From: Martinezella lusitana
Lineage (GTDB): Bacteria; Pseudomonadota; Alphaproteobacteria; Rhizobiales; Rhizobiaceae
Reading direction: 5' to 3'
Assembly (NCBI RefSeq): GCF_016901135.1
Contig: NZ_JAFEVL010000023.1
Span: 1-53,782, forward strand
DNA length: 53,782 nucleotides
Numbering within the stretch: the stretch's first letter is position 1; each line of letters begins with the position of its first letter. The notes below the pieces were generated by a model. That model was not told the DNA's origin, did no database searches, and worked only from the letters and a program-made list of their open reading frames with translations. The translations under genes were made by a program, and so were the position numbers. This document shows, in pieces, positions 45,643 through 53,743 of the stretch.

Positions 45643-45954
45643 TTACTTGGCTATCGTCACGTTGCCCTGGAAGTCCAGGGAGACGCCAGCCTGTTTGCCG
45701 TCCTTGGTCGCGGTTGCGCGCCAAACGCCCTGGTCGTCGAGCTTCAGCCCGGCCACATCCTTGTAGCCGGCATCTTCAATGCGGGATTTCGCCTGAGCTT
45801 CCGTGAAGCTGTTCTTGCCCGCGACAGGTGCGCCGGGATTTTGTCCAGTTTTGATCGCCGGCGTGGTCTGCGAGGTGCTCGGGGTCTGGCTCTGCGCGAA
45901 CGCGACAGATGCAGTAAGGAGCAGGCCGGCGGAGAGGATAGCGATTTTGTTCAT
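45643..45954 (-). CDS. Secreted PepSY-domain protein
   Basis: The 103-residue protein has a signal peptide (MNKIAILSAGLLLTASVAFA) and a PepSY-like domain (FTEAQAKSRIEDAGYKDVAG, LKLDDQGVWRATATKDGKQA). PepSY domains often inhibit peptidases or sense envelope state; the role here is unknown. GGAGGA precedes the ATG. An EcfG-like promoter lies at 45987-46011. Confidence 0.86.
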   Translation of the reverse strand: MNKIAILSAGLLLTASVAFAQSQTPSTSQTTPAIKTGQNPGAPVAGKNSFTEAQAKSRIEDAGYKDVAGLKLDDQGVWRATATKDGKQAGVSLDFQGNVTIAK

Positions 45955-45986
45955 TGGTGTTTCCTCCTGTTGTGTGTGGAATGGAA

Positions 45987-46011
45987 AACACGCACAAAAA
46001 CTAGAAGTTCC
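45987..46011 (-). promoter_or_regulatory. EcfG/RpoE2-like promoter, PepSY-YflT operon
   Basis: On the minus strand GGAAC-N16-TGTT fits GGAAC-N18-TT with one mismatch to CGTT. It ends 33 bases before the PepSY ATG. Confidence 0.55.
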
Positions 46012-46363
46012 AATGATTTATTTAAATCGATCGCAGGAACCCCTGCAACCGATCGTACTCTCGGAGATCGGCTTCATGGGTGCTGGGCATAAAGAGTTTT
46101 GCCGCTCGGGCTGATGCATAGCGCTAATGATGGGCCGGGCAGACGGTGGCCGCGCTTTCCTTCATAGATAACCCTCAGATCTGATCTAGGAGTTTTTCCT
46201 GCACCTATTCGGCCTTGCGACCTTTAAAACCTTAAGAGTGGAAGCTTCGGGATTGCAGCGCCGACATTCGGCGTCAAAGTCTATCCCCTCGCTTCAGCGG
46301 CCATCGGCCACGTCAAACCGCAATCACGCCTGCGGTGCACGCGATAGCCTCAACCGTGGTCGA
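46012..46363. other. Intergenic, no recognisable gene
   Basis: No credible gene in this stretch between the PepSY promoter and the MgtC remnant. Confidence 0.35.
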
Positions 46364-46795
46364 TCAAGGCCTTCTCTCAGCGTCGTCCTCGATAACCGGG
46401 GTCTCGTCCGGCCCTGGTTCCTTTTTCTCGACCTTGAAGTTCGTCATCACCCACAGCGTGACGAACGTGGCAATGGAAAGCACGATCGCGGTCTCGTAGG
46501 CTCCAAGACCAACCGCTGCGCCGATCGCACCCGTGGCCCAAAGGCTGGCAGCCGTCGCAGTCCCTCGAATGCCCGCCTTACCGACGAGGATCGCACCTCC
46601 ACCGATGAAACCGACGCCGTTGATGATGCCCTCTACAATCCTTGCCGTCGCCTCCGCATTCTCTTTGGTCACGGTCTCGGCCGCCTGGATGAATCCGCAC
46701 GCCGCGATCGCTACGAGCGGAAAAGTTCGAAGGCCGGCGCTTCGCTCGTTGCGCTCGCGATCCCAGGCATCGGCAGAGCCAACACGTAGGCGATG
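46364..46795 (-). pseudogene. MgtC/SapB family protein, cut by IS3
   Basis: One frame gives the MgtC core: DRERNERSAGLRTFPLVAIA, IVEGIINGVGFIGGGAILVG, GIRGTATAASLWATGAIGAA and a C-terminal helix ending near 46420. Its upstream continuation (IAYVLALPM) is in a different frame near 46775, so there is a frameshift as well. The N-terminal part is replaced by the IS3 element that begins at 46796. MgtC proteins aid survival in low magnesium or acid. Confidence 0.78.
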
Positions 46796-46859
46796 TGACC
46801 TTGCCCCGTTGAAATAATCCATTTTGAAGTAAGCTCTGGCCCATTGAGAGGACCAGGGA

Positions 46860-47126
46860 ATGAAGCGCAATCGTTTCACAGACGAACAGATCATCGGCAT
46901 TCTGAAGGAGCACGAGGCTGGCGCGCCGGTCTCGGAGCTTTGCCGCAAGCACGGCGTCAGCGATGCCAGCATCTATAAATGGAAGGCCAAATTCGGCGGC
47001 ATGGACGTATCCGAAGCCAAGCGGCTGAAGACGCTGGAAGACGAGAACACGAAGCTGAAACGGCTCCTGGCAGATGCGATGCTCGACAATGCGGCTTTGA
47101 AAGACCTTTTGGGAAAGAAGTGGTGA
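46860..47126 (+). CDS. IS3 family transposase OrfA
   Basis: The 88-residue OrfA has MKRNRFTDEQIIGILKEHEA, VSELCRKHGVSDASIYKWKA (HTH) and a leucine-rich coil (LEDENTKLKRLLADAMLDNA). It is typical of IS407-group elements. It overlaps OrfB by four bases. Confidence 0.92.
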   Translation: MKRNRFTDEQIIGILKEHEAGAPVSELCRKHGVSDASIYKWKAKFGGMDVSEAKRLKTLEDENTKLKRLLADAMLDNAALKDLLGKKW

Positions 47127-48044
47127 CGCCCGCAGCAAGGCGGAAAGCTGTCGCTCATCTGATGGATTACCACCAGATGAGTGAACGGCGGGCGTGTAAA
47201 GCCATCGGCTTTTGCCGGATGACGATCCGTTACGAAGCCCGGCGCAGCGATGACCATGACCTTCGCGAGCGGATGAAGGCGCTGGCGCATGAACGCCGCC
47301 GCTTTGGATATCGACGCCTTCATGTGCTGCTCAGGCGTGCACCTTGTGAACCACAAGCGGCTCTTCCGGCTCTATCGGGAAGAGAAGCTGACATTGCGCA
47401 AGCGCGGTGGCCGCAAGCGAGCGATCGGCACACGCGCACCGATGCTGATCCCGCTTGCCGCCAATGATCGTTGGTCGCTGGCCTTCGTGTCGGATCAACT
47501 CACCGATGGTCGCAGGTTCCGGGTGCTTACGGTCGTCGACGATTGCACCAGGGAGTGCCTGGCACTCGTCGCCGATACGTCCCTTTCCGGCCTGCGGGTT
47601 GCCCGTGAGATGGACCGGATCATCGAGGGACGAGGCAAGCCGAAGATGATCGTCAGCGACAATGGCAGCGAGTTCACCAGCAATGCGATCCTGCAATGGA
47701 CGGATCGGACCAAGGTGGAATGGCACTACATCGCGCCTGGCAAACCGATCCAGAACGCCTTCATCGAAAGCTTCAATGGGCGGCTGCGAGACGAGCTCCT
47801 GAATGAAACTCTCTTCTCGTCACTGACCCATGCTCGATCAGCGCTTTCAAACTGGCGCAGCGATTACAACGATCATCGACCACACTCCGGACTCGGCTGG
47901 ATGACACCTGCCGAGTTCGCTCAGACCATCAACCCGCGACGTGATGCGGTGCTGCGCAGCCGGAATGGCTCCGCACCGCAACCCGCCGCTACCGCCCCGA
48001 ATACAGAAATCCAAAACCGCTGGAGCGAACTCAAAACTGGATAA
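47123..48044 (+). pseudogene. IS3 transposase OrfB, one frameshift
   Basis: The first frame gives RKAVAHLMDYHQMSERRACK through [14 protein letters not shown], and the second continues with [40 protein letters not shown] (first Asp), [16 protein letters not shown] (second Asp) and [20 protein letters not shown] (Glu). The break is near 47340, where a few bases are missing. The catalytic triad itself is intact. Confidence 0.85.
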
Positions 48045-48062
48045 AACTTCGGGGTAAGGTCA

Positions 48063-48285
48063 GTAACTATCCGCATCCCTCAGTCTACCCAGAGCAGCCT
48101 CTGTCTGCTGAGCGCGGAATGAACGGGCACGAAAACGCCGGCCGATGATCCCCTTGTAGCGACCCATCGCCGTTTCTACCAAAGCCCGCTTGCCGTAACC
48201 GGTGGTCGCCTGACATTTCAGCCCACCACCGGCCTGGATTGATGCGACATGACAATCCCGTTGGTTTGGCAGCGCAGCGTCCTGT
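48063..48285 (-). pseudogene. IS5 family transposase, C-terminal tail
   Basis: The frame reads CHVASIQAGGGLKCQATTGY, GKRALVETAMGRYKGIIG and RSFRAQQTEAALG, the same tail as in the IS5 element at 5366 but in a single frame. It ends at the IS3 element. The rest of this IS5 copy is missing. Confidence 0.7.
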
Positions 48286-48486
48286 CTTGCCACCGCCGTT
48301 GACAATAGCCAAATTATTTCTGGAGCAGACATTGGTCTGGTTGCCGCTCTCAACCGAATGCTCGCCTGCGCACGCCCGAGATCCGTTCGTTGCAAGGCAA
48401 TGACGGTGACATCGAAGTGACCAACCCAATCAAAGACTAAATTGCGGCCACTTGCCGAGCCGTGCAGCAAAGCCCCCGAACCGTTC

Positions 48487-48511
48487 GGAACTTAAGACGC
48501 TCGACCTCGTT
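48487..48511 (+). promoter_or_regulatory. EcfG/RpoE2 promoter upstream of GGDEF-EAL gene
   Basis: GGAAC-N16-CGTT is a perfect match. It lies 157 bases before the GGDEF-EAL ATG, so the leader is long and holds a possible short ORF. Confidence 0.65.
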
Positions 48512-48536
48512 ACACTCGATAGTCGCATGGCGTGTC

Positions 48537-48632
48537 ATGACGCAATTCGAACTGTTTTCGGAGTTCTATTCAGAAGTTGCTAATGAAGAGCCTAAATCGC
48601 TTAGGTCGTGCCAGAGGAAGCACCCGCAGTAG
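48537..48632 (+). CDS. Possible 31-codon leader ORF
   Basis: Between the EcfG promoter and the GGDEF-EAL gene an ATG opens a 31-codon frame (MTQFELFSEFYSEVANEEPK) with protein-like composition. No good ribosome binding site is visible. It may be a small stress peptide or chance. Confidence 0.22.
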   Translation: MTQFELFSEFYSEVANEEPKSLRSCQRKHPQ

Positions 48633-48667
48633 ACGGGGCAATCGTTTGACTACGGAAGGCGCTAAAT

Positions 48668-50320
48668 ATGAGGAAAAGTCGTGCGGGTTTGCCGACCTTT
48701 GATAAAATAAAGGCGGCTTCGGTCTCTGCAGAAAAGCTTTTCCTTTTTGATCGCGACTTCAAACCAGTTGAAAATCTGTTGAACATAAAGCTACCAGTCT
48801 CGGTCAAAACTGATAAATCTTTTTGGGACCATTTTCCCGAGCTGGATAGACCGAAGATCAAGCTCGCTATTCGCTCCATTAGTGAGAATGCGCCGCCTCT
48901 TCGGGTGACGCACAATGTGGACGGAAGAGAATTTTCCAACCTAACGATCTATCGGATTGCAGATCTTATCGCCGTCATCGAGTCCGTGCAAAATGGTCCT
49001 GATGATGAGCGCGCAATACTTTTGCATCAAGCCACCCACGATGCGCTCACTGGGCTGCCTAACCGCCGCCAGTTCGGCGATGATCTAACGGCCTCGTTGC
49101 AGGAAATTGAGGGCACTGAAGACATTCTGTCCTTGATGCAGCTCGACCTTGATGATTTCAAACCCGTGAACGATACCCTCGGCCACCTCGCTGGCGACAA
49201 GCTGCTGCAGTTCGCTGCAATTCGCATCAAAGGGTGCCTCGACAACGACGACAGGGCCTATCGCCTAGCGGGCGACGAATGCACGATCATTTTGATGGGA
49301 TACGGACACCCCGCCAAAGGGCACCGGCTTGCGGAAGCCTTGGTCAAGGCTTTCAAAAGGCCTTTCACGATTGATGGCATCGCGGTTTTCGTGGGTACCA
49401 GCATAGGGATATCCGTAGCTCCCCACGATGGTGCCAGTCCTGAACAGCTCATGAAGGCCTGCGATGTCGCGCTTTATGCTGCAAAGAAAGAAGAGCGCGG
49501 TCGCACAAGCGCGGTCGACCCTGCCATGCTTGAGATCCTCGAACAACGCGAACTATTGCGCCGCAGCCTTCGAATGGCGTTGGAGCAGCAGCAGTTTTTC
49601 ATCGAATACCAACCCATTGCTGAAAGCGGTCGAATTGTCGGGTTCGAGGCCCTGCTGAGATGGCAGCATCCTCTGCTGGGAAGAATTCCTCCCATCGCGT
49701 TTATTCCAATGGCCGAGGCCGACGGCATAATGCTGGAAATAGGTGGATGGGTCTTGGAGCGCGCATGTCGCGAGGCGATGAATTGGCCGAAGGACTATAT
49801 TGTTGCGGTAAATGTATCGGCCGCTGAATTCTTGACAAGCGGCCTAACGGACCGTGTTTCTCACACCCTCGACCTAGTAGGGTTACCGCCCGATCGGCTG
49901 GAACTTGAGATCACAGAAAGCGTGCTGCTGGAACGGACCGTCAATAATCTCGACACTCTGAACACTCTCAACGTGCTGGGCATTCGGATCTCGCTGGACG
50001 ACTTCGGTACACAGTACTCTTCGCTGAGCTACGTCAAGACATTCCCTTTCGACACGATCAAAATCGACAGGTATTTCATCACCGATCTGGCGGACAATTT
50101 GAAAAGCCAGGCAATTGTCCGTTGTATCATCAACCTCGCTCACGATCTGGAGATGCGGGTGATAGCCGAAGGCGTTGAAACATCGCCGCAGGCGGAATGG
50201 CTGCAGAATGCGGGATGCGATCGCCTCCAAGGCTACCTGATAAGCAGGCCCCTAGGAGCCGAAGCGATCAACGAATTCATTTCTCAGGCCGGAACGTTAC
50301 CGCTAAGCGTGCCGCGATAG
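48668..50320 (+). CDS. GGDEF-EAL protein with degenerate GGDEF
   Basis: The 550-residue protein has an N-terminal domain of about 115 residues (perhaps PAS-like), a GGDEF domain (120-280) and an EAL domain (300-545). The GGDEF signature reads AGDEC (near residue 200), so synthesis of c-di-GMP is unlikely. The EAL domain keeps GFEALLRWQHP, NVSAAEF, ITESVLLE, LDDFGTQYSSL and IAEGVET, the residues needed for c-di-GMP hydrolysis. The last ten residues come from an IS630 fragment, but the domain itself looks complete. A perfect EcfG promoter lies upstream. Confidence 0.9.
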   Translation: MRKSRAGLPTFDKIKAASVSAEKLFLFDRDFKPVENLLNIKLPVSVKTDKSFWDHFPELDRPKIKLAIRSISENAPPLRVTHNVDGREFSNLTIYRIADLIAVIESVQNGPDDERAILLHQATHDALTGLPNRRQFGDDLTASLQEIEGTEDILSLMQLDLDDFKPVNDTLGHLAGDKLLQFAAIRIKGCLDNDDRAYRLAGDECTIILMGYGHPAKGHRLAEALVKAFKRPFTIDGIAVFVGTSIGISVAPHDGASPEQLMKACDVALYAAKKEERGRTSAVDPAMLEILEQRELLRRSLRMALEQQQFFIEYQPIAESGRIVGFEALLRWQHPLLGRIPPIAFIPMAEADGIMLEIGGWVLERACREAMNWPKDYIVAVNVSAAEFLTSGLTDRVSHTLDLVGLPPDRLELEITESVLLERTVNNLDTLNTLNVLGIRISLDDFGTQYSSLSYVKTFPFDTIKIDRYFITDLADNLKSQAIVRCIINLAHDLEMRVIAEGVETSPQAEWLQNAGCDRLQGYLISRPLGAEAINEFISQAGTLPLSVPR

Positions 50321-50500
50321 CTGGGAAGATAGAAGATCTCGATCTGATCTTTGCGTGTCTCCAGCCATGCCTTGACCAATTTCGACTGATGCGCCCGGAG
50401 ATTGTCGAGGATGAGGAAGATTTTGCGATCCGCATCTTTAATAAGCGCTTCGAGGAACTCGATCAGCCGATCTGCGCCGAAGTTCTCTTCAATAATCATC
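50290..50500 (-). pseudogene. IS630 family transposase, C-terminal fragment
   Basis: On the minus strand the frame reads ADRLIEFLEALIKDADRKIF, LILDNLRAHQSKLVKAWLET and QIEIFYLPSY, the end of an IS630-type DDE transposase (the DNLRAH block holds the second Asp). It stops inside the 3' end of the GGDEF-EAL gene. The N-terminal part and final Glu are missing. Confidence 0.78.
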
Positions 50501-50537
50501 CAGCGCGTCTTACCCTAATTGGTGACGGTCGAGATCA

Positions 50538-50729
50538 TTGTGAATCCGCAGCGGACACTGACCCCCGGGCGGATTTGGCGTTAAGCGCCTGATAATACTG
50601 ATCGATTGGTAGTGCCGGTGGGGTCATCATCGGCGCCGGTTGCGCCCCCACTGACTTTCCGAATTGTTGCGAAAAATCAGCGCTTTGCGCTTCTCTAGCG
50701 AGGGGTCAGTGTTCGCTGCTGATTCACAA
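50538..50729. mobile_element. Short inverted-repeat element, IS21-like ends
   Basis: Two 29-base arms (50538-50566 and 50701-50729) are inverted repeats with 26 of 29 matches; each holds TTGTGAATC, GCAGCG and ACACTGACCCC. They enclose only 134 bases without a gene. It resembles an internally deleted IS21-family element or a MITE. No target duplication was established. Confidence 0.6.
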
Positions 50730-51381
50730 CTTCGACTATTCCTCGGATCCACCTGCTTGCCAGCGGCAAGGGAAGCCTACGCTTCGCGAATCGCGACTTG
50801 GGAGGAGTGGCGTGAAATTTCGGATAGGGCAGACGGCTGATCCGCAGTCGATCCCGTCTCGAAGTGCTCGGCGCGGAACTCACCCCGACAACCTAGATGC
50901 TGTCGTTTGGAAACCTGCAGGCTACAGACACGCGTCAATGGTAACACCTACGGCGCATAGCGGCTCTGGTGGCGCACGTGCCGGATATCCCGACAACGTC
51001 TAAATATGCGTGTATAGGAACTCCTATCTGCGAAGACCTATCGTGCGGCCGCATTTGTCGACCGGGGATAGCCCCGACGGGCATGCCCGCTGAGGCCGCT
51101 TCAACCGATGAATTAGCCGCGTTTGCCTGTTTCGCAACCCGGTAAGGATGCGGAATGGCCAAACCAGCTTGACGAACGCAATGCGATTATACAACCACGC
51201 CGTGGGACACAACCACGACGGAATTTTGGCGCGGAATATCTAGGCGTTCAAGCAGTTCGGAGCACTAGGAATATATACCGTTTCGTTCGTTCAACTTCCA
51301 CGTTCCGTTAAGTTGACGATGCCATTGCCAGTGGTCATCGGACGGTCTATTGAGAGATCAAACTTAGAGGCACGATATAAC
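50730..51381. other. Intergenic, no recognisable gene
   Basis: About 650 bases show only short frames without family resemblance. It separates the IS debris from the argS gene and should hold its promoter; TTGACG at 51314 and TATAAC at 51376 are candidate boxes but not correctly spaced with one another. Confidence 0.4.
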
Positions 51382-51414
51382 ATGGTACCGACGATTGCAG
51401 AACGACGACGCTGA
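51382..51414 (+). promoter_or_regulatory. Candidate Arg-codon leader peptide of argS
   Basis: An ATG opens a ten-codon frame, M-V-P-T-I-A-E-R-R-R, ending at TGA. The last three sense codons are Arg (CGA, CGA, CGC). It ends 52 bases before argS. A GAAGC/GCTTC stem-loop (51413-51429) begins at its stop codon. AGAGG lies 11 bases upstream as a weak ribosome site. The layout resembles attenuation leaders such as that of pheST, but no classic T-run terminator is present, and a TATAAC box at 51376 could place transcription start inside it. Confidence 0.4.
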
Positions 51415-51466
51415 AGCTCTTAACGCTTCCGCGCTCCCTCATTCACGCAATTCCAGGAAATGAACC

Positions 51467-53170
51467 ATGTCCGTAAAATCGGCCCCGCTCGCCGCACTTG
51501 CTTTCGCATATAAAATGAACGGCCTCGAAGGCGCTCCCTCCATTGTCCGCTCGACCCGGCCCGAGTTCGGCGATCTCCAATGCAACGACATGATGCGGCT
51601 GGCGAAATCCACCGGCAGGAACCCGCGCGTGCTTGCTGCTGCAGTCGCAGAGGCAATCCCGAATACTTTTTTCGAGGATGTGTCCGTCGCCGGCCCTGGT
51701 TTCGTCAATTTCCGGCTGACCGATGCCGCCATTGCCATGGAGGCAAGCGCCATGCTTGCCGATCCGTCCCTCGCCGCCGAGAAGGTTGAGCCGATGCGGA
51801 CTGTCATTGATTTTGGCGGGCCCAACGTCGCCAAGGCGCTACATGTCGGCCATCTGCGATCCTTCGTGATCGGGGAGAGCGTGCGGCGCATTCTCTTGGA
51901 GATCGGCCACGATGTCCTATCCGACATCCATCTCGGCGACTGGGGCCTGCAAATGGGCAAGCTTCTTCTGGGCGCAGCTCTGGCCTCCGGATGGAAGAAC
52001 GGCGACCCCACCTCCTTTATCAATCCACAGGTATTCGATGCCATGACCGTCGAGGAGCTTGGCGCTCTCTACAAGTCGGGCAACGCTGCGTGCGAGGACG
52101 AGGCTTCGCTCGCGCTCGCACGTAAGCTGACCACGAAACTGCAGGATGGAGATCCGTTGCTGGCAGAAGCCTGGTCACGCATGCGGGCTATTTCCCTTGA
52201 ATCGATCTCCGTCACGGCGGAGATGCTCGGCGCCCATTTTGATCTATTCAAAGGTGAGAGCGATGCGCATGCGGAAGTCGCTCCTATGCTCAACGATCTC
52301 ATTACGCGCGGGCTGGCGCGGGAGAGCGACGGCGCTCTTGTCATCGACGTCTCCGGTGACGGACTTCCGGACAACGTGCCACCACTGCTTCTTCAGAAGA
52401 AAGACGGAGCGTCCCTTTATGGGACTACTGATCTTGCAACGCTCCGGCAACGGGTGCGTGACATCGGTGCGCAGCAGATTGTTTACTGCACTGACGACCG
52501 CCAAGCACTGCATATCGCCAGCGTGTTTTCGGCGGCGCGGACGGCGGGTTATGCTGATAACGTCGAACTGTGGCACGTGACCTTCGGTACCGTCCGCGGC
52601 AATGACGGCAGGCCCTTTAAAACCCGTGACGGATCCGCAGCCTCGCTCGCAGACATGATCGATCTCGCACTCGCCAAGTCGTCTGAAAAGGTCGCCGACC
52701 GTCAGGCCGCCATGGTTGTGGGCCTCGGCGCGTTGAAGTTCGCCGACCTCTCTACGCCGAGGAAAACAGGTTATGTCTTCGATATCGATAGGATGACCTC
52801 CTTTGAGGGAAGGACTGGACCCTACCTTCAATACGCCTACGCCCGAATCTGCTCGATACTGGACAAAGCTGCTGAGGCCGGCATCGTTCCAGGCGAGGCA
52901 GTCTCGGTCAGTCATCCATCGGAACGCGCCGTGCTGATGGAATGCCTCTGGCATCCGCATGCCCTTTCGGAGGCGGCGCGACAGCTCGAATCATTCGAGA
53001 TCGCCGATCAGGCCTATCGGGTGGCGGACGCCTTCAGTCGTTTCTACGCGGATTGCCCAGTTCTCAAGGGGGCCGATCCCTCAGCACGGCTTGCCACCTG
53101 CAGACTGGTTGCCAGGATCATCGGAAAGTGTCTTGAGCTTCTTGGAATGGCGACGACACAGCGTATGTAA
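51467..53170 (+). CDS. argS: Arginyl-tRNA synthetase
   Basis: The 567-residue protein is a class I arginyl-tRNA synthetase that charges tRNA-Arg. It has the N-terminal add-on domain (RPEFGDLQCNDMMRLAK, PGFVNFRLTD), the HIGH motif as HVGH (residues 126-129 in GGPNVAKALHVGHLRS), DWGLQMGKLL, and the KMSK-equivalent FKTRDGS (near 385), as usual for ArgRS, and a DALR anticodon-binding domain (SFEIADQAYRVADAFSRFYA). It is of the PNVAK-HVGHLRS type, unlike the SANPTGP-HVGHCRG type of alphaproteobacterial chromosomes, so it is a foreign second copy. AGGA lies eight bases before the ATG. Confidence 0.95.
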   Translation: MSVKSAPLAALAFAYKMNGLEGAPSIVRSTRPEFGDLQCNDMMRLAKSTGRNPRVLAAAVAEAIPNTFFEDVSVAGPGFVNFRLTDAAIAMEASAMLADPSLAAEKVEPMRTVIDFGGPNVAKALHVGHLRSFVIGESVRRILLEIGHDVLSDIHLGDWGLQMGKLLLGAALASGWKNGDPTSFINPQVFDAMTVEELGALYKSGNAACEDEASLALARKLTTKLQDGDPLLAEAWSRMRAISLESISVTAEMLGAHFDLFKGESDAHAEVAPMLNDLITRGLARESDGALVIDVSGDGLPDNVPPLLLQKKDGASLYGTTDLATLRQRVRDIGAQQIVYCTDDRQALHIASVFSAARTAGYADNVELWHVTFGTVRGNDGRPFKTRDGSAASLADMIDLALAKSSEKVADRQAAMVVGLGALKFADLSTPRKTGYVFDIDRMTSFEGRTGPYLQYAYARICSILDKAAEAGIVPGEAVSVSHPSERAVLMECLWHPHALSEAARQLESFEIADQAYRVADAFSRFYADCPVLKGADPSARLATCRLVARIIGKCLELLGMATTQRM

Positions 53171-53364
53171 AACCCATTGATTTGGCAGCATTTGGCGCCT
53201 CGCAGCCACCTGGGGATGTTTACCGAGCTTCGACGACCCGATGCGACCACAACCATCCGCGCTGGTCGACTAGTCCGCTCATCCTCTGTTTCCTACCGTA
53301 TATCTATGCCCTTTTAATGTTCAGGGGCCAAGCTTGGCTCTTATGGCGCAGCACGGCGGCAGTT
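53171..53364. other. Intergenic, no recognisable gene
   Basis: No gene or terminator was seen after argS. Confidence 0.35.
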
Positions 53365-53620
53365 GATGCCAACCGTCGAGCATCGATCACACAAGGGGTT
53401 GAACAACCGCACCGAAAACTCGCATCTTCCTCTGCGGAAGCGCGAGCGGGTTATGCAGCGATTTCGCTCGCCGGGCGCGCCGCAACGCTTCGTCAGCGTC
53501 TTCTCCGCGATCCGAAATCTCTTCGTCCCCGCACCCTCCAAACGCTCAGCCATCGCCATTCATCTGCATCGCCTTGCAGCGATGGCACATTGGAAGGCCG
53601 TCACCGGGACAGCGGCCTGA
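53365..53620 (+). pseudogene. IS6 family transposase, C-terminal fragment
   Basis: The frame reads TVEHRSHKGLNNRTENSHLP, LRKRERVMQRFRSPGAPQRF and VSVFSAIRNLFVPAPSKRSA, the end of an IS6-family DDE transposase, including the catalytic Glu in NRTENSH. The N-terminal two-thirds are missing. It is from a different subgroup than the intact IS6 at 18380. Confidence 0.75.
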
Positions 53621-53743
53621 TCCAGCCGGCATCCAAAGAAGAGTATCTGACCGAATTAACCTGATGTGGTGGATGGCGCCCTCCGACGGCATCGAGTGTG
53701 CCAGAATAGGTTGTTGCAGAACCTTTTAGAGGAGCCACCCACC

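Larger units (their letters stand above)
46796..48062 (+). mobile_element. IS3 family element (IS407-like)
   Basis: The ends align as inverted repeats: TGACCTTGCCCCGTTGAA at 46796 and, on the other strand, TGACCTTACCCCGAAG ending at 48062. The element is 1267 bp with orfA and a broken orfB. Flanking bases (GATG and GTAA) do not match as a target duplication, and the left flank is MgtC while the right is an IS5 tail, so one side was rearranged after insertion. Confidence 0.85.

Noticed and set aside
51376..51381. TATAAC as a -10 box for argS
   Set aside because: TTGAGA upstream is 20 bases away, too far for a standard promoter. Kept only as a caveat for the leader-peptide idea.
51413..51429. 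GAAGC/GCTTC hairpin as an intrinsic terminator before argS
   Set aside because: Only five base pairs and no T-run follows, so I do not call it a terminator.
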